Below, one piece after another: positions 52,749 through 62,227 of a stretch of DNA of 64,000 nt. Both the position numbers and the translations under genes were made by a program. The stretch spans positions 3,520,501-3,584,500 of the forward strand of contig NZ_CP101416.1 in the NCBI RefSeq assembly GCF_027942295.1, in the 5' to 3' direction. The notes under the pieces are model-generated. The model was not told where the DNA came from. It made no database searches and worked only from the letters and a program-made list of their open reading frames with translations. Position 1 is the stretch's first letter. The number at the start of each line of letters is the position of its first letter. Origin of the DNA: Pseudanabaena sp. Chao 1811. Its GTDB lineage: Bacteria; Cyanobacteriota; Cyanobacteriia; Pseudanabaenales; Pseudanabaenaceae.

Positions 52749-53840
52749 TTATTGTTTTGGTGTTTTTTGTTGGATCTTTTTATCGATCGCCTGTAATGCT
52801 TTTTCGTGATCTTCTAAATTACGGCTAAAGACATGACTGCCATCATATTTAGCCACAAAGAACAGATAGTCAGTACTGGCAGGATCAAGCGTTGCCTTAA
52901 GGCTAGCTAATCCCACTGAAGCGATCGCCCCCGGAGGTAAACCTTCATTGAGATAAGTGTTATAGGGCGAAGATGTCCGCACCTGATCTAGTGTCAGTGG
53001 ATTTTCGGGAGTCTGCTTAATATTTAAGCCATACTCCACGGTGGGATCTGACTCTAGGCGCATATTCTTTTTCAGGCGATTCCAGAAAACCCCCGATATA
53101 ATGCGACGCTCTGAATCAATTACTGCTTCTTTTTCGACAATACTCGCCAGCGTTACCCAATCTTTGAGACTAACTTTAACCTTTGGTTTACCAGATTGAT
53201 TGTCTTTGTAAACAGGTAAAGCTACTTGCTCAAAGCGATCAAGCATCAGATCAATAATTCGATCTGGAGTTGCTTCCGATGGCAGAATTTGATAGGTATC
53301 AGGAAATAGAAATCCTTCTAAACTGGGGATATCCTCAGGTAGCCAAGGACGACGCTTGGGGCTAGTGCGTTGAGCTGCTGCCACAAAGTCCTTTGCTGCA
53401 AAAAAACCTTGCTTCTCAAATAGATCTGCCATCTGAGCGATCGACCAACCCTCAGGAATTGTGAAGCGAACTTCTGTCAATTTCGCTGTTTGGATCTGGG
53501 CAACGACTTCTGGCAAAGATTGGTTAGTGGAGAAATCATAGGTTCCCGATCGCAAGGAGACTGCTTCACTACCTCGCAAAGATTGCCATTGTAGCCACAG
53601 GCGCAACGCTAAGCTAGAGCGAATTACGCCTGCGGCTTCTAGCTCTTGGGCGATCATTTGAGTTGGCATCCCGTCAGGTATAGTAAGTCTGACTTTTGCT
53701 CCAAAGGTGCTAGGAGCAGCACTTGCCCAAATCCACCAAGAGCTACTGACTAGGCCAGTAAATAAAATCGTTAGTGGGAAAGCAACACCATAAAACAGCC
53801 AATTAGAACTCTTCTTCGGCATCTTCTGTGCTGAGGACAT
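52749..53840 (-). CDS. mltG: Endolytic murein transglycosylase MltG
   Basis: The protein has 363 residues with an N-terminal membrane anchor (about 15-37), a LysM-like segment (IPDGMPTQMIAQELEAAGVI) and the YceG catalytic domain: PSLEGFLFPDTYQI, VTLASIVEKEAVIDSERRIISGVFWNRL (catalytic Glu), MRLESDPTVEYGL and SPYNTYLNEGLPPGAIASVG. It cuts nascent glycan strands. The start ATG at 53840 lies inside the end of the DUF3727 gene (38-base overlap), which couples the two. Confidence 0.94.
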   Translation of the reverse strand: MSSAQKMPKKSSNWLFYGVAFPLTILFTGLVSSSWWIWASAAPSTFGAKVRLTIPDGMPTQMIAQELEAAGVIRSSLALRLWLQWQSLRGSEAVSLRSGTYDFSTNQSLPEVVAQIQTAKLTEVRFTIPEGWSIAQMADLFEKQGFFAAKDFVAAAQRTSPKRRPWLPEDIPSLEGFLFPDTYQILPSEATPDRIIDLMLDRFEQVALPVYKDNQSGKPKVKVSLKDWVTLASIVEKEAVIDSERRIISGVFWNRLKKNMRLESDPTVEYGLNIKQTPENPLTLDQVRTSSPYNTYLNEGLPPGAIASVGLASLKATLDPASTDYLFFVAKYDGSHVFSRNLEDHEKALQAIDKKIQQKTPKQ

Positions 53841-54357
53841 GGTCTAGATATTGCTCCACATAAGGCTCAAGGGCTGCCATTTCCGCAGGGGTAAGAACTT
53901 CAGGTTGACCATCATCTCCCACCTTGGCAATAAACATTAGAGGGTCAAGGGCAGTAAATACAGAAAAAGCCTGCTCTTCATAGTAGAAGTGGGCTAGCTC
54001 TTGGAACTCGCCACAATTACCATCTTCTTCAGTATCAATTTCGATGATATCTTCTTCAGTTGGCTCAGGTAATTCACCTGAAACTGTTAATGTGTAAGCA
54101 GAGCGCCGTAACGTAAGGTTTTGTTCCGATAAAACAGCTTGAGCAGTTGAGAAAATTAAATCGATTTCTTCTTCGGTGACATCGACTAATTCAGTTTCTT
54201 CTTCGTCATCTGTTTCTTGCCATGCAAAGATTTGCACAGAAAAGTCAACTGGTTGCAGCAACAAGTATTCGGTGCTGTCCACTTTAAACTTGGTTTCGAC
54301 AGTGCAAGGCAAGCTCTTACCTGTTTCATCCGTGAGTACAATCGTCGATCCTTCCAT
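53803..54357 (-). CDS. DUF3727 protein
   Basis: The protein has 184 residues. Its N-terminal DUF1292-like strand region (IVLTDETGKSLPCTVETKFKV) is followed by the DUF3727 part (YLLLQPVDFSVQIFAW, ELAHFYYEEQAFSVFTALDPLMFIAKV, LTPAEMAALEPYVEQYL). It is very acidic. The family occurs in cyanobacteria and plastids and its function is unknown. Its 3' end overlaps mltG, which suggests a functional link to the cell envelope. Confidence 0.85.
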   Translation of the reverse strand: MEGSTIVLTDETGKSLPCTVETKFKVDSTEYLLLQPVDFSVQIFAWQETDDEEETELVDVTEEEIDLIFSTAQAVLSEQNLTLRRSAYTLTVSGELPEPTEEDIIEIDTEEDGNCGEFQELAHFYYEEQAFSVFTALDPLMFIAKVGDDGQPEVLTPAEMAALEPYVEQYLDHVLSTEDAEEEF

Positions 54358-54496
54358 AGATTGCTTTTTTGTATCCTATAGCACTACTAGCTCAGAGAAA
54401 CCCTCTTATATAAGGCTTTTGGCGCTCTTAAGCATTATGACAGCAAAGGGGACAAAAAATTAGAGACGCTAACAAGCTCTATAGGAATGCTTGATC

Positions 54497-54535
54497 AAAA
54501 AATGATGGCAGTGCGAAGCACTGCCATCATTTTTT
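54497..54535 (-). terminator. Terminator hairpin downstream of ruvX
   Basis: AAAAAATGATGGCAGTGC pairs perfectly with GCACTGCCATCATTTTTT around GAA. It lies between the ruvX end and the DUF3727 start. Confidence 0.85.
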
Positions 54536-54564
54536 GTGGAAATTTGCAGTAAAACAAAAACTGG

Positions 54565-54601
54565 AAGTAGAGTCATGGTGCGAAGCACCATGACTCTACT
54601 T
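54565..54601. repeat. Palindrome overlapping the ruvX stop codon
   Basis: AAGTAGAGTCATGGTGC pairs perfectly with GCACCATGACTCTACTT around GAA. The ruvX stop (TAG on the minus strand, 54596-54598) is inside its arm. The GTGCGAAGCAC tip is the same as in the hairpin at 54497, apart from flanking bases. Confidence 0.75.
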
Positions 54602-55024
54602 AATTGATTGCTGTTTGATGGCTAACCATTGTTGCAAGATAATGGCGGCGGCTTTACGATCAATCATCGCTTTGTTTTCTCTAGTGGAAATACCTTGCGA
54701 TCGCATTATTTCTTCAGCCTCATAGGAAGTAAGGCGTTCATCGACAAATTCTACGGTTATACCTAAATGTTTCGCTGCGCCATTGGCAAATTTTTGGACT
54801 TGCTTGGCTTGATAGCCTAACGATCCATCCATGTTATAAGGTAAGCCAATTACGAGGGTGTCAATATTGCGCTCAAGAATCAGTGATCGCAGTTCTGCCA
54901 TGTCGTCTTGCCATGACTTACGGATAATTGTGGTAATGCCATGGACAGTGATGCCAAGGCGATCGCATCCAGCTATGCCGATACGTTTGCGACCTACATC
55001 TAGTCCTAGTGCTGCATACTGCAT
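54596..55024 (-). CDS. ruvX: RuvX/YqgF pre-16S rRNA nuclease family protein
   Basis: This 142-residue RNase H-fold protein has ALGLDVGRKRIGIAGCD (first Asp), LVIGLPYNMDGSLG, VEFVDERLTSYEAEEIM (Glu) and MIDRKAAAIILQQWL (last Asp). The family matures 16S rRNA 5' ends or acts on Holliday junctions. It reads toward DUF3727-mltG on the same strand. Confidence 0.94.
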   Translation of the reverse strand: MQYAALGLDVGRKRIGIAGCDRLGITVHGITTIIRKSWQDDMAELRSLILERNIDTLVIGLPYNMDGSLGYQAKQVQKFANGAAKHLGITVEFVDERLTSYEAEEIMRSQGISTRENKAMIDRKAAAIILQQWLAIKQQSIK

Positions 55025-55058
55025 AAATCTTCTAGGGATAAGGGGCGTTTCATGGTAC

Positions 55059-55727
55059 TTATCCCGCCTGAAATGGTTGAACTTTTTGAATTAAAGCTTG
55101 CGATCGCGAAATAATTGTTGTCCAGTCATCCTCAGCGATCACCTCTGGTGAAAATAAATGGCTAGAGATACCTACTGCGATCGCCCCTGCCGCTAGAAAT
55201 TTATCGGCATTTTGGAGACTAACTCCACCTGTAGGAATGAGAGGGATATCACGTATTACTGGTTGTAAGCATTGGATATATTCCACACCACCAATAACTT
55301 TGATTGGAAAAACCTTGACAGCAGCAGCGCCTGCTTGCCAAGCCGTAATAATTTCTGTCGGGGTTAAAGCCCCTGCAATTACAGGAATATTATTTTCTAA
55401 ACCCTTAGCAATGAGTTCAGGATTGGTATGGGGCGTAAATAGAAAGCTACATCCACAGGCGATCGCGCGTTCAGCATTCTCAAGATCTAAAACCGTGCCT
55501 GTACCAATTTTGCAATCTGGTAGTTCCTGTTGCAGCTTAGGAATCAATGATTCAGCGCGATCGGTATTCCATGCAATTTCAATCAGCTTAATTCCCCCTG
55601 CCGCTGCTGCAAGTGCCATTTCTCTAGCAATACTGACATTATCTGCCCGAATAACGGCAATAATGCGATGCTGCTGCAACAAACTGAGCCAAGGATTCAC
55701 AGGATTTTGTAAAAAAGGACGATCCAA
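55059..55727 (-). CDS. eda: KDPG/KHG aldolase
   Basis: This 222-residue class I aldolase has HRIIAVIRADNVSIAREMALAA, GIKLIEIAWNTDRAESLI (Glu), IGTGTVLDLENAERAI, FLFTPHTNPEL and VKVFPIKVIGG (Schiff-base Lys), then LIPTGGVSLQNADKFLAAGAIAVG. It splits 2-keto-3-deoxy-6-phosphogluconate (Entner-Doudoroff) and/or 4-hydroxy-2-oxoglutarate. The start is uncertain: TTG 55727 gives the longest frame, GTG 55700 is next, and neither has a good ribosome site. Confidence 0.93.
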   Translation of the reverse strand: MDRPFLQNPVNPWLSLLQQHRIIAVIRADNVSIAREMALAAAAGGIKLIEIAWNTDRAESLIPKLQQELPDCKIGTGTVLDLENAERAIACGCSFLFTPHTNPELIAKGLENNIPVIAGALTPTEIITAWQAGAAAVKVFPIKVIGGVEYIQCLQPVIRDIPLIPTGGVSLQNADKFLAAGAIAVGISSHLFSPEVIAEDDWTTIISRSQALIQKVQPFQAG

Positions 55728-55760
55728 TTAACTGCCACAGATCATGGCATAAGGACATGA

Positions 55761-55795
55761 TTTTTGAAAGTGCTACAAAGCAGCACTTTCAAAAA
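55761..55795 (-). terminator. Terminator of glgC
   Basis: TTTTTGAAAGTGCT pairs perfectly with AGCACTTTCAAAAA, 11 bases from the glgC stop; the minus-strand transcript ends with T-rich sequence. Its stem core is like that of the family B repeats. Confidence 0.75.
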
Positions 55796-55805
55796 TTGGA
55801 TTGAT

Positions 55806-57095
55806 CTAGATAATGGTGTTATCAGGGATCACAGCATTTTTAACGACGACAACGATACCATTGCAAATGCAATAGCCTTGTTCTTCACGATTGACATCTT
55901 GGACGCGATCTTTATTGATAATCTGCACATTTTTACCAATTCGTGCATTTTTATCGATAATTGCGCGACGGATGATTGTATTTTCGCCGATTCCCATAGG
56001 CACTTTGTTAGTAGCAAGATCGGAAGCACGCTCTTCCTGTGGTTGATAAAAATCACAACCCATCAGTAGCGTATCTTCAATTGTGCAATTGGCTTCGATA
56101 TGCATTCTGATACCAACTACTGAGTTAGTAATGGTTGCTTGGTTGAGAATACAGCCTTCACCAATGACCGAATCTTTAACTTTACAATCATGAACCTTGC
56201 TAGGTGGCAAATAACGAGCGCGAGTATAGATGGGCTTTTCGGTCTCGTAGAAATTAAAGGCAGTAGCAGGATGACGAGTTAAGTCAAGATTGGCTTGATA
56301 GAAAGATTCGATGGTTCCAATATCTTCCCAGTAGCCAGAATATAGGTATGCCTGTACATTCAAGTTTTGAATTGCCGCAGGGATAATTTCCTTACCAAAA
56401 TCTGTATATTCTGGATTATCACTGAGCAATTTCATCATTGCTTGTTTGTTAAAGACATAGATACCCATCGACGCAATAAATGGATTAGCGATCGCTTCAG
56501 TAGCATCTAAGCCAAGCTTGGTGGTATCTACTCGCATTCCCTCTAGAGCTTCACCCTTAGGCTTCTCAAGGAATTTAATAACTTTGCCTTCGCTGTCAGT
56601 TTTCAATAAACCAAAGGCAGATGCTTTTTTCTGATCGACAGGTAATACAGATAGGGTGATGTCAGCGCCTGTTTCGCGGTGATGTCTGACAAATTTTTCA
56701 TAGTCCATGTTGTACAGATGATCGCCAGAGAGGATCAAATATTCACTTACGTTCCATGATTCTAAAAGCCACGCATAGCGACGTACTGCATCGGCTGTAC
56801 CTTGGAACCAATCTGGACTATCAGGGGTTTGTTGAGCCGCAAGAATTTCTACAAATCCGTCAGAATAGGACGCTGGACGATAGGCCTGATTGACATGGCG
56901 ATTGAGAGAGGCGGAGTTAAACTGTGTCAGGATATAAATTTTTTCAATACCTGAGTTGATACAGTTGCTCACAGGAATGTCGATCAGTCGATATTTTCCT
57001 GCTACGGGGACTGCGGGTTTAGCCCGTGTTTTTGTGAGGGGATATAGTCGGCTTCCCTGTCCACCGCCCAGAATAATAGCCAGTACGTTTTTCAT
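55806..57095 (-). CDS. glgC: Glucose-1-phosphate adenylyltransferase (ADP-glucose pyrophosphorylase)
   Basis: This 429-residue enzyme has the nucleotide motif [67 protein letters not shown] and [13 protein letters not shown] (glucose-1-phosphate site), and a left-handed beta-helix C-terminal domain ending in the Ile/Val repeats with [14 protein letters not shown]. It makes ADP-glucose for glycogen and is usually activated by 3-phosphoglycerate. Complete. Confidence 0.97.
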   Translation of the reverse strand: MKNVLAIILGGGQGSRLYPLTKTRAKPAVPVAGKYRLIDIPVSNCINSGIEKIYILTQFNSASLNRHVNQAYRPASYSDGFVEILAAQQTPDSPDWFQGTADAVRRYAWLLESWNVSEYLILSGDHLYNMDYEKFVRHHRETGADITLSVLPVDQKKASAFGLLKTDSEGKVIKFLEKPKGEALEGMRVDTTKLGLDATEAIANPFIASMGIYVFNKQAMMKLLSDNPEYTDFGKEIIPAAIQNLNVQAYLYSGYWEDIGTIESFYQANLDLTRHPATAFNFYETEKPIYTRARYLPPSKVHDCKVKDSVIGEGCILNQATITNSVVGIRMHIEANCTIEDTLLMGCDFYQPQEERASDLATNKVPMGIGENTIIRRAIIDKNARIGKNVQIINKDRVQDVNREEQGYCICNGIVVVVKNAVIPDNTII

Positions 57096-57512
57096 AAATT
57101 CTTCGGATTATCTTGGCTTTTTTATATGCTTACTTTTCTGAATGCAAACATTGTCTATCTTTGCGGGGATCGTTGCAAGTGATGTAAGAACACAATGCCC
57201 ATAAATCAAAAAAGTTGAGACTCCTGAAAGTAATAGGCTAGAGAAGCGCAGCAAAATTAAAGAACCAATTTTTGGTGGCGTGGTTTTGCCACGTCACCAA
57301 AAATCTAAACCTCAAAACCTTTTATGGACGCAAGGCAATTCTTCGCATCTATAACAAAGGTTTATATAGCATGTAGATTTTGGGGTTTGTGGAAGTGCAT
57401 CCCGAAGGGGTGCACTTCCACAAACCATTTAGGATTGTTATAGGAACAATATGAACAATAAATACGTCGAGCGGGGTAAAGTTACAATCATGCGATTAGG
57501 AAAATTCTGAAG
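57096..57512. other. Intergenic region with a hairpin and family A repeat
   Basis: These 417 bases lie between the divergent glgC and thioredoxin-fold genes. A hairpin at 57268-57304 (ATTTTTGGTG-CGTGG/CCACG-CACCAAAAAT) and the repeat at 57372-57442 fill the middle. No coding potential is seen. The glgC promoter should lie in 57100-57260. Confidence 0.5.
57372..57442. repeat. Palindromic intergenic repeat, family A copy 2
   Basis: TGTAGATTTTGGGG, hairpin TTTGTGGAAGTGCA/TGCACTTCCACAAA around TCCCGAAGGGG, then ATTTAGGATTGTTATA. It is the partner of 2892-2960. TATAGCA just before it and TGTTATA at its end form a short imperfect inverted repeat. Confidence 0.75.
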
Positions 57513-58820
57513 ATGCTTGTAAAGAAAATGTCGGCTAATTCATGGATGATTAGCATTGGCTTAGGGGCGATCGCTTTAACAAACATCGCTACACCGCAGG
57601 CTAGAGCTGAACAGCCCATTTTAGAAAACCTTGTCCAGCAAGCAGCATCCAAGGATCAAACCACATCGCAACAGGCGATCGCCAAATTACGGGAATTTAA
57701 AAATGCAGGGGTGGATGTATTTTGGACTGCCTACCAAAAAGATTTGCCCAATAATTCACAATTACGAGCTACTTTAGATGCCATTTGTCAGCAAAAGGAC
57801 TGTGATGCCTCCCGCTTATATTGGTACAAGGATTTGGAAGCTGCAAAGACTGCTTCTAAAGAAACTGGCAAACCAATTTTGTCTCTGCGTTTACTTGGTA
57901 ATCTCGCCGATGAATTGAGTTGTGCTAATAGTCGATTTTTCCGCACTGCTCTATATCCTAATGCGGAGGTATCGCAACTACTGCGCGATCGCTTTATTCT
58001 GCATTGGCAGTCAGAGCGCCCTGTCCCCAAAGTCACGATTGATTTTGGGGATGGTCGCAAGCTAGAGCAAACGATTACGGGTAATAGTATTCATTACATT
58101 CTTGATAGTGAAGGTCGTCCCATTGATGCGATTCCGGGGTTATATAGCCCACAGGCTTTTATAGACAATCTCAAGGATGCTGAAGGTGTCGCGCGATCGC
58201 TGCAAACTAATAATGTGAACCGGCGTGAAGTGGTAGTTAAATACCATCGCGATCGCTATGCCAAGTTAGAGAAAAAATGGCGAGCCGATTTAACACGCTT
58301 ACGCTTGCCGCTACAGCCATTACTACCTCTAGCAGTGACAGATCCTAAAGCTAGTGCTGCTCTTGCTAGTCGGTTAACAGTGGGCAAAATGATGGTGGAA
58401 TTGCCAACATTAAGCCGTACCGTTGGTGAACCCTTAACTGAACTCAATCCCACCTCTCCCTTTGACAAACTCAGTGATGCTAATTGGGCAAGATTAGCAA
58501 GTCTTTATCAAAATCGGGTCTATCTCGATCAAGGTAGTCTAAAAGTGATGGAACGTAAGCTCTCACCTACTGCCTCCATGCGTACCGTGGTGAATAGTTT
58601 TGAAAAGGCGATCGCGCAGGATACAGTTCGTAATGAATATGTATTTCATGCCCAAATCCATAACTGGTTTGCTAATGGTGAATTTATCACTGGTGATACC
58701 AACCTGTTAACAACACTCAATCGGCGCGTCTACGATCAACTGTTTTTGACACCTGCTAGTGATCCTTGGTTAGGATTAGTTAATGAGAATATCTATACAG
58801 GAATCAGTAAAGCCCAATAA
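57513..58820 (+). CDS. Secreted protein with thioredoxin-fold-like domain
   Basis: The protein has 435 residues. Its signal peptide (MISIGLGAIALTNIATPQARAE) ends in ARA. The segment LEAAKTASKETGKPILSLRLLGNLADELSCANSRFFRTALYPNAEVSQLLRDRFILHW looks like the start of a thioredoxin-fold domain of the type seen in DUF255/SSP411-like proteins, but with a single Cys and no CxxC. I do not recognise the C-terminal 200 residues. Probably periplasmic; not a redox enzyme of the usual kind. Start ATG 57513, with ATG 57528 as alternative. Confidence 0.7.
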   Translation: MLVKKMSANSWMISIGLGAIALTNIATPQARAEQPILENLVQQAASKDQTTSQQAIAKLREFKNAGVDVFWTAYQKDLPNNSQLRATLDAICQQKDCDASRLYWYKDLEAAKTASKETGKPILSLRLLGNLADELSCANSRFFRTALYPNAEVSQLLRDRFILHWQSERPVPKVTIDFGDGRKLEQTITGNSIHYILDSEGRPIDAIPGLYSPQAFIDNLKDAEGVARSLQTNNVNRREVVVKYHRDRYAKLEKKWRADLTRLRLPLQPLLPLAVTDPKASAALASRLTVGKMMVELPTLSRTVGEPLTELNPTSPFDKLSDANWARLASLYQNRVYLDQGSLKVMERKLSPTASMRTVVNSFEKAIAQDTVRNEYVFHAQIHNWFANGEFITGDTNLLTTLNRRVYDQLFLTPASDPWLGLVNENIYTGISKAQ

Positions 58821-58850
58821 AAATAAGCCCTGCTAGCAGGGCTTATTTTT
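58819..58850 (+). terminator. Terminator of the secreted protein gene
   Basis: AAAAATAAGCCCTGC pairs perfectly with GCAGGGCTTATTTTT around TA, right at the stop codon. Confidence 0.88.
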
Positions 58851-58878
58851 AGGCATATATATTTTGGAGGGATTATTT

Positions 58879-60099
58879 ATGAGTCGCAATATTCGCGATC
58901 GCATTCTGCAATTTAACGCTAGTAAATCGAGAGATCCCATTCCCAATCTGCTCGAAGCCAAATATGCCGCAATGCGGGAAGATAAAGAAAATCCCTTCGT
59001 TTTCTTTCGAGCAACTTGTCATCTTTTTTATGAAGATTTACCCATTGTTTCTTGTTTTAAAAATGCTCCATTAGCATGGATATGCGGCGATCTACATATT
59101 GAGAATTTCGGGAATTATAAAGCGGATAATCGTCACGTTTATTTTGATATCAATGACTTTGATGAAGCAGTACTAGCCCCATGTACTTGGGATATTACAA
59201 GACTATTGACAAGTATTCTTGTTGCCTGTCAAACGTTTTCCGTCAAGCAATCATTGGCGGAAGAGCTTTGTCAGAAATTTCTCCATGTCTATGCCCAAAC
59301 GATTATTGAGGGGAAAGCCTATTGGATGGGAGCCGATACTGCTCCTAAGGTGATCGCTGATTTGTTATCTCGCAAAACAGAAGTCAAACGCAAAGAAATC
59401 CTTGAAGAACGCACGGATCTAAGTAAAGACAAAAAAAATCGAGCAATTAAGCTTGATGGATGTAAGGCACAAGAGATTTCTGAAAAGAAAAAACAGAAAG
59501 TAAAAGATGCGATGAAAGTGTTTGCGGCTAAGCAGTCTAATCCTGATTTCTTTAAGGTGTTAGATGTGGCACAACGGATTGCGGGCAAAGGAAGTTTAGG
59601 GCTTGAGCGTTATGTTGTGTTGGTGGAAGGTAAAGGTTCCCCCGATGAGAACTATCTCATCGATCTAAAAAAATCAATGCCTTCGTCCTTAGAACCCTAT
59701 GTTATTTGGGAGCAACCAAAATGGAATAATGCATCCGATCGCATTGTGTCAATTCAAATGCGATCGCAAGCGATACCAAGCGCATGGCTAGAGACTGTAA
59801 CCATTGGTAAAGACTCTTTTGTATTGCGAGAGTTGCAATCTACTCAAAGTCCAACGGATCACTTAAAAATCAAAAAATGGGATGATCAACTAGAACAGTC
59901 TGAAGAATTGATGCAGGCTTTGGGACAGGTAGTTGCTTGGTCACATTTGCGGAGTAGTGGTAGACAGGGTTCTGCTATATCTGATGAATTAATTGATTTT
60001 GCAAACCAATCTCAATGGAAAAATGAAGTCATGGAATATGCTAAGTCATATAGCCAGCAAGTTCATCAAGATTGGCAAGAGTTTTGTCATGACAAATAG
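58879..60099 (+). CDS. DUF2252 protein
   Basis: This 406-residue protein has FVFFRATCHLFYEDL, APLAWICGDLHIENFGNY, VYFDINDFDEAVLAPCTWDITRLLTSI and a C-terminal ALGQVVAWSHLRSSGRQGSA. GDLHIENFG and FDINDFDEA resemble the catalytic and metal sites of aminoglycoside phosphotransferase-like kinases, and DUF2252 is thought to share that fold; the substrate is unknown. The start is ATG 58879 because GGAGG lies 8 bases before it; a longer frame from TTG 58864 would use the ribosome site as codons. Confidence 0.9.
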   Translation: MSRNIRDRILQFNASKSRDPIPNLLEAKYAAMREDKENPFVFFRATCHLFYEDLPIVSCFKNAPLAWICGDLHIENFGNYKADNRHVYFDINDFDEAVLAPCTWDITRLLTSILVACQTFSVKQSLAEELCQKFLHVYAQTIIEGKAYWMGADTAPKVIADLLSRKTEVKRKEILEERTDLSKDKKNRAIKLDGCKAQEISEKKKQKVKDAMKVFAAKQSNPDFFKVLDVAQRIAGKGSLGLERYVVLVEGKGSPDENYLIDLKKSMPSSLEPYVIWEQPKWNNASDRIVSIQMRSQAIPSAWLETVTIGKDSFVLRELQSTQSPTDHLKIKKWDDQLEQSEELMQALGQVVAWSHLRSSGRQGSAISDELIDFANQSQWKNEVMEYAKSYSQQVHQDWQEFCHDK

Positions 60100-60237
60100 A
60101 ACATTGCCTCTAGCTCATTCTTGAGATCGGCGCGTGTTAGCATAAATTAATGCGTGTAAATGGGTGTTTTTGTTAATGCTAACCCAGCACCGCCTTAGAC
60201 CGAATCATTCAGACAATCAGCACAGAAGCTCAGAAAA

Positions 60238-61536
60238 ATGACCAATTTGTTTTCCCTCCTCGCCGCATCCGATCCTACTATCGCAGGCTTTATCGGTAAA
60301 GAAATCGAGAGACAGCGCAACAATATCGAACTCATTGCCAGCGAAAATTTTACCTCCCTTGCGGTGATGGCAGCGCAGGGATCAGTTTTGACCAATAAGT
60401 ATGCCGAAGGTTTGCCCTCTAAACGCTATTACGGGGGGTGTGAATTTGTAGACGAGATCGAGTCGATCGCGATCGAGCGCATCAAAGAATTATTCGGTGC
60501 TGCCCATGCAAACGTCCAGCCCCACTCTGGCGCACAGGCAAACTTTGCCGTATTTCTCACCCTGCTTAAACCAGGGGATACTTTCTTGGGTATGGACTTG
60601 TCCCACGGTGGACATTTGACCCACGGCTCACCCGTGAATGTGTCAGGGCTGTGGTTTAACAAAGTCCATTACGGCTTAAATAAAGAAACTGAGCAGCTAG
60701 ATTTTGATTTGATTCGTGATTTGGCGTTGCAGCACAAGCCCAAATTAATCATCTGTGGTTATTCCGCATATCCTCGGATTATTGATTTTGCGAAATTTAG
60801 AGCGATCGCTGATGAAGTCGGTGCATATCTGATGGCAGATATTGCCCATATTGCAGGGCTAGTTGCTTCTGGTCATCACCCTAATCCCATCCCCTACTGT
60901 GATGTCGTCACCACTACTACCCACAAAACCCTACGCGGGCCCCGTGGTGGTTTGATCATGACTCGCGATGCAGCCCTCGGCAAAAAGTTTGATAAGTCGG
61001 TTTTCCCTGGATCGCAAGGTGGTCCCCTCGAACATGTGATTGCCGCTAAAGCTGTTGCCTTTGGTGAAGCCTTGCGTCCTGAGTTCAAGACCTATTGCGG
61101 ACAAGTAATTGCTAACTCCCAAGCCCTTGCTGCCCAATTACAAGAACGTGGTTTGAAATTAGTTTCTAATGGCACTGACAACCACTTGCTGCTAGTTGAC
61201 CTACGTTCCATTGGTATGACTGGTAAGGTTGCTGACCTATTAGTAAGCGGTATCAATATCACGGCTAACAAAAATACAGTTCCCTTCGATCCTGAATCGC
61301 CTTTTGTCACCAGTGGTTTGCGTCTCGGCTCTCCTGCAATGACCTCTCGTGGTCTCAAGGAAGCTGACTTCCGCGAAATTGCGAATATCATTGCCGATCG
61401 CTTACTCAATCCTGAAAGTGATGCCGTCCAAGCGGATTGTATTGCAAGAGTTCAAGCTCTATGCGATCGCTTCCCTCTCTATCCTGAATTGGATTACCCC
61501 ACGATTGCTGATAAAGAACCTGCCTTAGCAGTTTAA
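60238..61536 (+). CDS. glyA: Serine hydroxymethyltransferase
   Basis: This 432-residue PLP enzyme has [89 protein letters not shown] (PLP-binding Lys in THK) and [16 protein letters not shown]. It interconverts serine and glycine with tetrahydrofolate and works in photorespiration. Complete and alone, with its own terminator. Confidence 0.97.
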   Translation: MTNLFSLLAASDPTIAGFIGKEIERQRNNIELIASENFTSLAVMAAQGSVLTNKYAEGLPSKRYYGGCEFVDEIESIAIERIKELFGAAHANVQPHSGAQANFAVFLTLLKPGDTFLGMDLSHGGHLTHGSPVNVSGLWFNKVHYGLNKETEQLDFDLIRDLALQHKPKLIICGYSAYPRIIDFAKFRAIADEVGAYLMADIAHIAGLVASGHHPNPIPYCDVVTTTTHKTLRGPRGGLIMTRDAALGKKFDKSVFPGSQGGPLEHVIAAKAVAFGEALRPEFKTYCGQVIANSQALAAQLQERGLKLVSNGTDNHLLLVDLRSIGMTGKVADLLVSGINITANKNTVPFDPESPFVTSGLRLGSPAMTSRGLKEADFREIANIIADRLLNPESDAVQADCIARVQALCDRFPLYPELDYPTIADKEPALAV

Positions 61537-61540
61537 AGTC

Positions 61541-61584
61541 AAATAAAAAAAGCTAGGGGGCTTTGCCTCCTAGCTTTTTTATTT
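61541..61584 (+). terminator. Terminator of glyA
   Basis: AAATAAAAAAAGCTAGG pairs with CCTAGCTTTTTTATTT with a GGGCTTTGCC tip; T-rich exit. Confidence 0.9.
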
Positions 61585-61693
61585 GTATCTAAAGGTGTAG
61601 GTTGCAACTCCAACTCGAAACATTCAATCCTGTATGATCTGATCGTTATTTTAAAAAACTTTACAAATCTTTCATACTCAGGAGTATCTAGTC

Positions 61694-62059
61694 ATGGCTA
61701 AAGTCAAAATCGCTACCACTAAAGATGTCAGTGCTGACAAGGTCTTGAAAACCAGTGCTAATGGTCAATCAGTGATCGTGGCAAAAGTTGGAGACAAACA
61801 TTGCGCGATCGCTAACAAATGTCCTCACCTTGGACTGCCTTTAGCTAAGGGTAAATTTGAAAATGGTGTCATTACTTGTCCTTTTCATGGTTCTAAGTTT
61901 GAGATCTGCACTGGTAAAAACGTCGAGTGGGTAGATTCTGTCGTAGGTATTCCCTTGCCCGATTTTGCCAAGAAGATTGTTTCGATGGGCAAATCTTCTA
62001 CCGATGTTGCTAGCTTCACTGTTACCCAAGAAGGTGAAGATCTATTTATTGATGCTTAA
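61694..62059 (+). CDS. Rieske-type [2Fe-2S] ferredoxin
   Basis: This 121-residue protein has the two cluster motifs NKCPHLG (Cys43, His45) and TCPFHGSKFEICTGKN (Cys62, His65). No membrane anchor or dioxygenase catalytic domain is present, so it is a small soluble Rieske ferredoxin carrying electrons to an unknown partner. Ribosome site AGGAG is about 10 bases before the ATG. Confidence 0.93.
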   Translation: MAKVKIATTKDVSADKVLKTSANGQSVIVAKVGDKHCAIANKCPHLGLPLAKGKFENGVITCPFHGSKFEICTGKNVEWVDSVVGIPLPDFAKKIVSMGKSSTDVASFTVTQEGEDLFIDA

Positions 62060-62143
62060 TCACAAGCTGTTTCCCCTTCTTTGGCAGGAAAACATCTTGC
62101 TGGAAAAATGCTACCTTGAATTAGCACTACAAGTATTTTGAAT

Positions 62144-62168
62144 ATGGGCGACGCTAAGCGTCGCCCAT
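62144..62168 (+). terminator. Hairpin after the Rieske gene
   Basis: ATGGGCGACGCT pairs perfectly with AGCGTCGCCCAT. No T-run follows, so it may be a 3'-end stabiliser or a weak terminator. Confidence 0.5.
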
Positions 62169-62227
62169 CATTGTCTCAAAGGCTTGCTAGGAAAGCTTTT
62201 GCCAAAATAAAGTAGTATGGATATATT

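Noticed and set aside
57513-58820. Periplasmic thioredoxin with redox activity
   Set aside because: The thioredoxin-like segment has a single cysteine and no CxxC motif, so a standard disulfide role is not supported.
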